DNA from: Actinomycetes bacterium
Lineage (GTDB): Bacteria; Actinomycetota; Aquicultoria; CAJVYJ01; JAUVQD01
Length of the DNA stretch: 7,254 bases
Direction of reading: 5' to 3'
Assembly (NCBI GenBank): GCA_030666075.1
Contig: DAOUYN010000042.1
Location: 1-7,254 of the forward strand
The notes below the pieces were generated by a model. That model made no database searches. It was not told where the DNA came from and was given only the letters and a program-made list of their open reading frames with translations. Both the position numbers and the translations under genes were made by a program. Every line of letters begins with the position of its first letter. Position 1 is the first letter of the stretch. Positions 5,496 through 7,254 of the stretch are shown here, in pieces.

Positions 5496-6461
5496 CTAGA
5501 GAAAGTTGTCTTCCTCAAAGATGGCGCTGACCGATTCGTCCTCGTATACGTTGAGTATAGTCTGAGCGAAAATCTGGGCGATTGATAGGACTTTTAGTTT
5601 CGGCATGGCATCAGACCCCGGTGTCGGCAAAGTATTCGTCAACACCAGTTCTTCCATAGGAGAAGCATTGATCCGATCAACGGCCGGTCCCGACAAGATA
5701 CCGTGGGTGGCACAGGCAAAGACCTGCTTGGCTCCCGCTTTAACGACCGTATCGACTCCGGCTGTTATCGTTCCGGCCGTGTCTATCATGTCGTCCACCA
5801 GTAAAGCGGTGCGCCCGGAGACATCTCCGACAACCTGTCCGATCTCCACCTCATTGTGTGCCGGTCGCGTTTTGTGAAGTATCGCCAAGCCCGCCCCGAG
5901 CTTGTCGGCGTATTTCTTGGCCACCTTGACGCGCCCGACATCGGGAGAGACGACGACCAGGTCCTTGATGTTCTTGCTCGAGAAGTAATCGGTCAAGGCG
6001 GGAAGAGCGGTCAAGTGATCGACCGGCATATCGAAGAACCCCTGGATCTGACCCGCATGCAGGTCCATGGTGAGCACCCGGTCAGCGCCGGCGGTCGTCA
6101 GAAGATCAGCGACGAGTTTGGCTGTTATGGGCTCGCGTCCCTCAGTCTTTTTGTCTTGGCGCGCATAACCGTAATGCGGGATGACAGCCGAGATACGCTC
6201 GGCGGAGGCCCGCTTCAACGCATCAATCATGATCAGTAATTCCATCAAGTGATTGTTGACGGGTTCGCACATCGTCTGCACTAAGAATATATCGGCCCCC
6301 CGGACACTTTCCAAGAATCTGACGTACATCTCGCCGTTGGAAAATTGCGACAACTTGACCTGGCCAAGCCTGACGCCGAGACAATCCGCTATCTCCTTGC
6401 CTAGTTCGGGGCTAGACGTCCCTGAAAACAACATGAGCTTTCTTTTTTCGTGCGGTGCCAC
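5496..6461 (-). CDS. prs: Ribose-phosphate pyrophosphokinase (PRPP synthetase)
   Basis: Prs transfers pyrophosphate from ATP to ribose 5-phosphate to make PRPP, the precursor of nucleotides, histidine, tryptophan and NAD. The frame encodes 321 residues, typical of class I enzymes. It has the N-terminal FSGTSSPELGKEIA (12-25), FSNGEMYVRFLESVRG (40-55), the ATP-loop region YGYARQDKK (97-105), the divalent-cation and ribose-phosphate signature DLHAGQIQGFFDMPVDHL (133-150), the catalytic flexible loop with KTRP (197-200; Lys197 and Arg199), and the PRPP-binding loop VDDMIDTAGT (222-231). The C-terminal NTLPTP (276-281) and IAQIFAQTI (294-302) are also as expected. The start is GTG at 6461; GGAAGGG lies 6 bases upstream and overlaps the glmU stop codon, which suggests coupled translation. 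Class I enzymes are usually inhibited by ADP and activated by phosphate. No truncation or missing key residue was seen. Confidence 0.98.
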   Translation of the reverse strand: MAPHEKRKLMLFSGTSSPELGKEIADCLGVRLGQVKLSQFSNGEMYVRFLESVRGADIFLVQTMCEPVNNHLMELLIMIDALKRASAERISAVIPHYGYARQDKKTEGREPITAKLVADLLTTAGADRVLTMDLHAGQIQGFFDMPVDHLTALPALTDYFSSKNIKDLVVVSPDVGRVKVAKKYADKLGAGLAILHKTRPAHNEVEIGQVVGDVSGRTALLVDDMIDTAGTITAGVDTVVKAGAKQVFACATHGILSGPAVDRINASPMEELVLTNTLPTPGSDAMPKLKVLSIAQIFAQTILNVYEDESVSAIFEEDNFL

Positions 6462-6467
6462 TCGATT

Positions 6468-6474
6468 CCCTTCC
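6468..6474 (-). promoter_or_regulatory. Ribosome binding site of prs, overlapping the glmU stop
   Basis: GGAAGGG on the minus strand starts at the last base of the glmU TAG and ends 6 bases before the prs GTG at 6461. With only 12 bp between the genes, a ribosome finishing glmU would sit on this site. This supports one transcript for glmU and prs. Confidence 0.65.
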
Positions 6475-7254
6475 TATTCCTTTTTCCCTAGGCGGCGTTT
6501 TGCCCACCCGTCGATAGTCCGCTGTTCCGTGCGCTCCAGGGCCAGGCTGTCGGCCGGTACGTCATGCGAAATACTCGACCCCGCCCCTGTCGCCGCCCCT
6601 TTTCCAATCTTGACCGGCGCTATGAGCATTGTGTCGCTGCCCAAGAAAGCGCCGTCCTCAATGACTGTCCGGTGCTTCTCAGCTCCATCGTAATTGCAGG
6701 TGATGGAGCCGGCGCCGACATTGACATCCTCCCCGATGACCGCGTCGCCCATGTAGCTGAGGTGCGGGACCTTGCTGCCGCGCCCCACTTGAGTGTTCTT
6801 TATCTCTACAAAAGTGCCGGCTTTCACCCCGGACCCCAATACCGTACCGGGGCGGAGCAAGCAATACGGCCCGACCTTGGCCTCTATGCCGACCTCACAG
6901 TCGCGTAAAACAGAGTAGGAGACCTCGGCGCCTCTCCTAACGCTCGTCCCCTTCAGCCGGGCCCCCGGCCCTATCCTGGCGTCATCACCGATGCGCGTCC
7001 CTGACTCCAGGAAGCACTGGGGCAAGATAACTGTATCTCGGCCGATCTCGACATCGACGGCAACATACGTCGTTTCAGGCAAGATAAAGGTGACTCCCGC
7101 GTCCATGTGACTACGCTGCAGCCGCGCCTGCATCGAGCGCTCGGCTTCGGCTAGATCGGCCCGGGAATTGACACCCTTAACATCCTCAGCAGGGGCCTTT
7201 ACGGCCAGCACCGTCCCATCGGCATCGCGTAAAGCCGCGACGACATCGGTTAAA
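6474..7254 (-). CDS. glmU: Bifunctional GlmU (GlcNAc-1-phosphate uridylyltransferase / glucosamine-1-phosphate acetyltransferase), C-terminal 259 residues, cut by the right edge
   Basis: GlmU acetylates glucosamine 1-phosphate and then couples it to UTP, giving UDP-GlcNAc for peptidoglycan and other envelope polymers. The window holds the end of the uridylyltransferase domain, with GVNSR at partial residues 27-31; its Asn29 corresponds to the metal-binding Asn227 of E. coli. The left-handed beta-helix acetyltransferase domain follows, with hexapeptide repeats such as VEIGRDTVILP (68-78) and VGPYCLLRPGTVLGSGVKAG (127-146). HLSYMGDAVIG (164-174) carries the catalytic His164 (E. coli His363). 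CNYDG (186-190) and APVKIGKGAATGAGS (212-226) complete the active-site region. It ends with a basic tail, WAKRRLGKKE. By alignment with E. coli about 200 N-terminal residues lie beyond the edge. An internal ATG at 7211 is not the start, because conserved sequence continues in frame upstream of it. Confidence 0.97.
   Translation of the reverse strand, partial: LTDVVAALRDADGTVLAVKAPAEDVKGVNSRADLAEAERSMQARLQRSHMDAGVTFILPETTYVAVDVEIGRDTVILPQCFLESGTRIGDDARIGPGARLKGTSVRRGAEVSYSVLRDCEVGIEAKVGPYCLLRPGTVLGSGVKAGTFVEIKNTQVGRGSKVPHLSYMGDAVIGEDVNVGAGSITCNYDGAEKHRTVIEDGAFLGSDTMLIAPVKIGKGAATGAGSSISHDVPADSLALERTEQRTIDGWAKRRLGKKE

Noticed and set aside
1..7254. CRISPR arrays, tRNA or rRNA genes, insertion sequences, defence or other novel gene clusters
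   Set aside because: No regularly spaced repeats, cloverleaf-like sequence, transposase frame or terminal inverted repeats were seen. All long gene-free stretches are under 70 bp.

Overview
This window is one strand of a conserved housekeeping block. Every supported gene lies on the minus strand, so transcription runs from high to low coordinates: glmU (3' part, cut by the right edge), prs, rplY/ctc (ribosomal protein L25), pth, mfd, and a SurA/PrsA-like peptidyl-prolyl isomerase or foldase gene (5' part, cut by the left edge). Base composition is moderately GC-rich by eye. The order glmU-prs-L25-pth-mfd followed by an exported foldase is known from Gram-positive lineages (Firmicutes and Actinobacteria). 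The L25 is the long CTC form with an acidic tail. I infer a Gram-positive-type bacterium, perhaps a deep-branching actinobacterium or a GC-rich clostridial relative. The sequence alone does not fix the phylum.

Layout from the 5' end of the transcript: glmU (about 7254-6474) supplies UDP-GlcNAc for the cell wall. After a 12-bp gap, prs (6461-5496) makes PRPP. A 61-bp gap holds a near-consensus sigma70-type promoter, which would start rplY (5434-4772) on a leader of only about a dozen bases. A 17-bp gap containing a small perfect hairpin leads to pth (4753-4163). A 68-bp gap with a longer hairpin, covering the only visible Shine-Dalgarno of the next gene, leads to mfd (about 4094-747). The last 10 bases of mfd contain a perfect extended -10 box, which should start a separate transcript for the foldase gene (726 to beyond position 1).

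The genes connect by theme rather than as one pathway: precursors (GlmU, Prs), translation quality (L25 on 5S rRNA, Pth recycling peptidyl-tRNA), rescue of RNA polymerase at DNA damage (Mfd), and folding of exported proteins. They could all be read through from upstream, because no intrinsic terminator is visible in any gap. The two internal promoters suggest that rplY-pth-mfd and the foldase can also be expressed separately.

I see no mobile element, CRISPR array, tRNA, rRNA or new multi-gene system. What deserves attention is regulatory or residue-level: two internal promoters, two intergenic hairpins, a relocated L25 start codon, a parvulin domain whose first catalytic histidine is glutamine, and two unusual residues in Pth.
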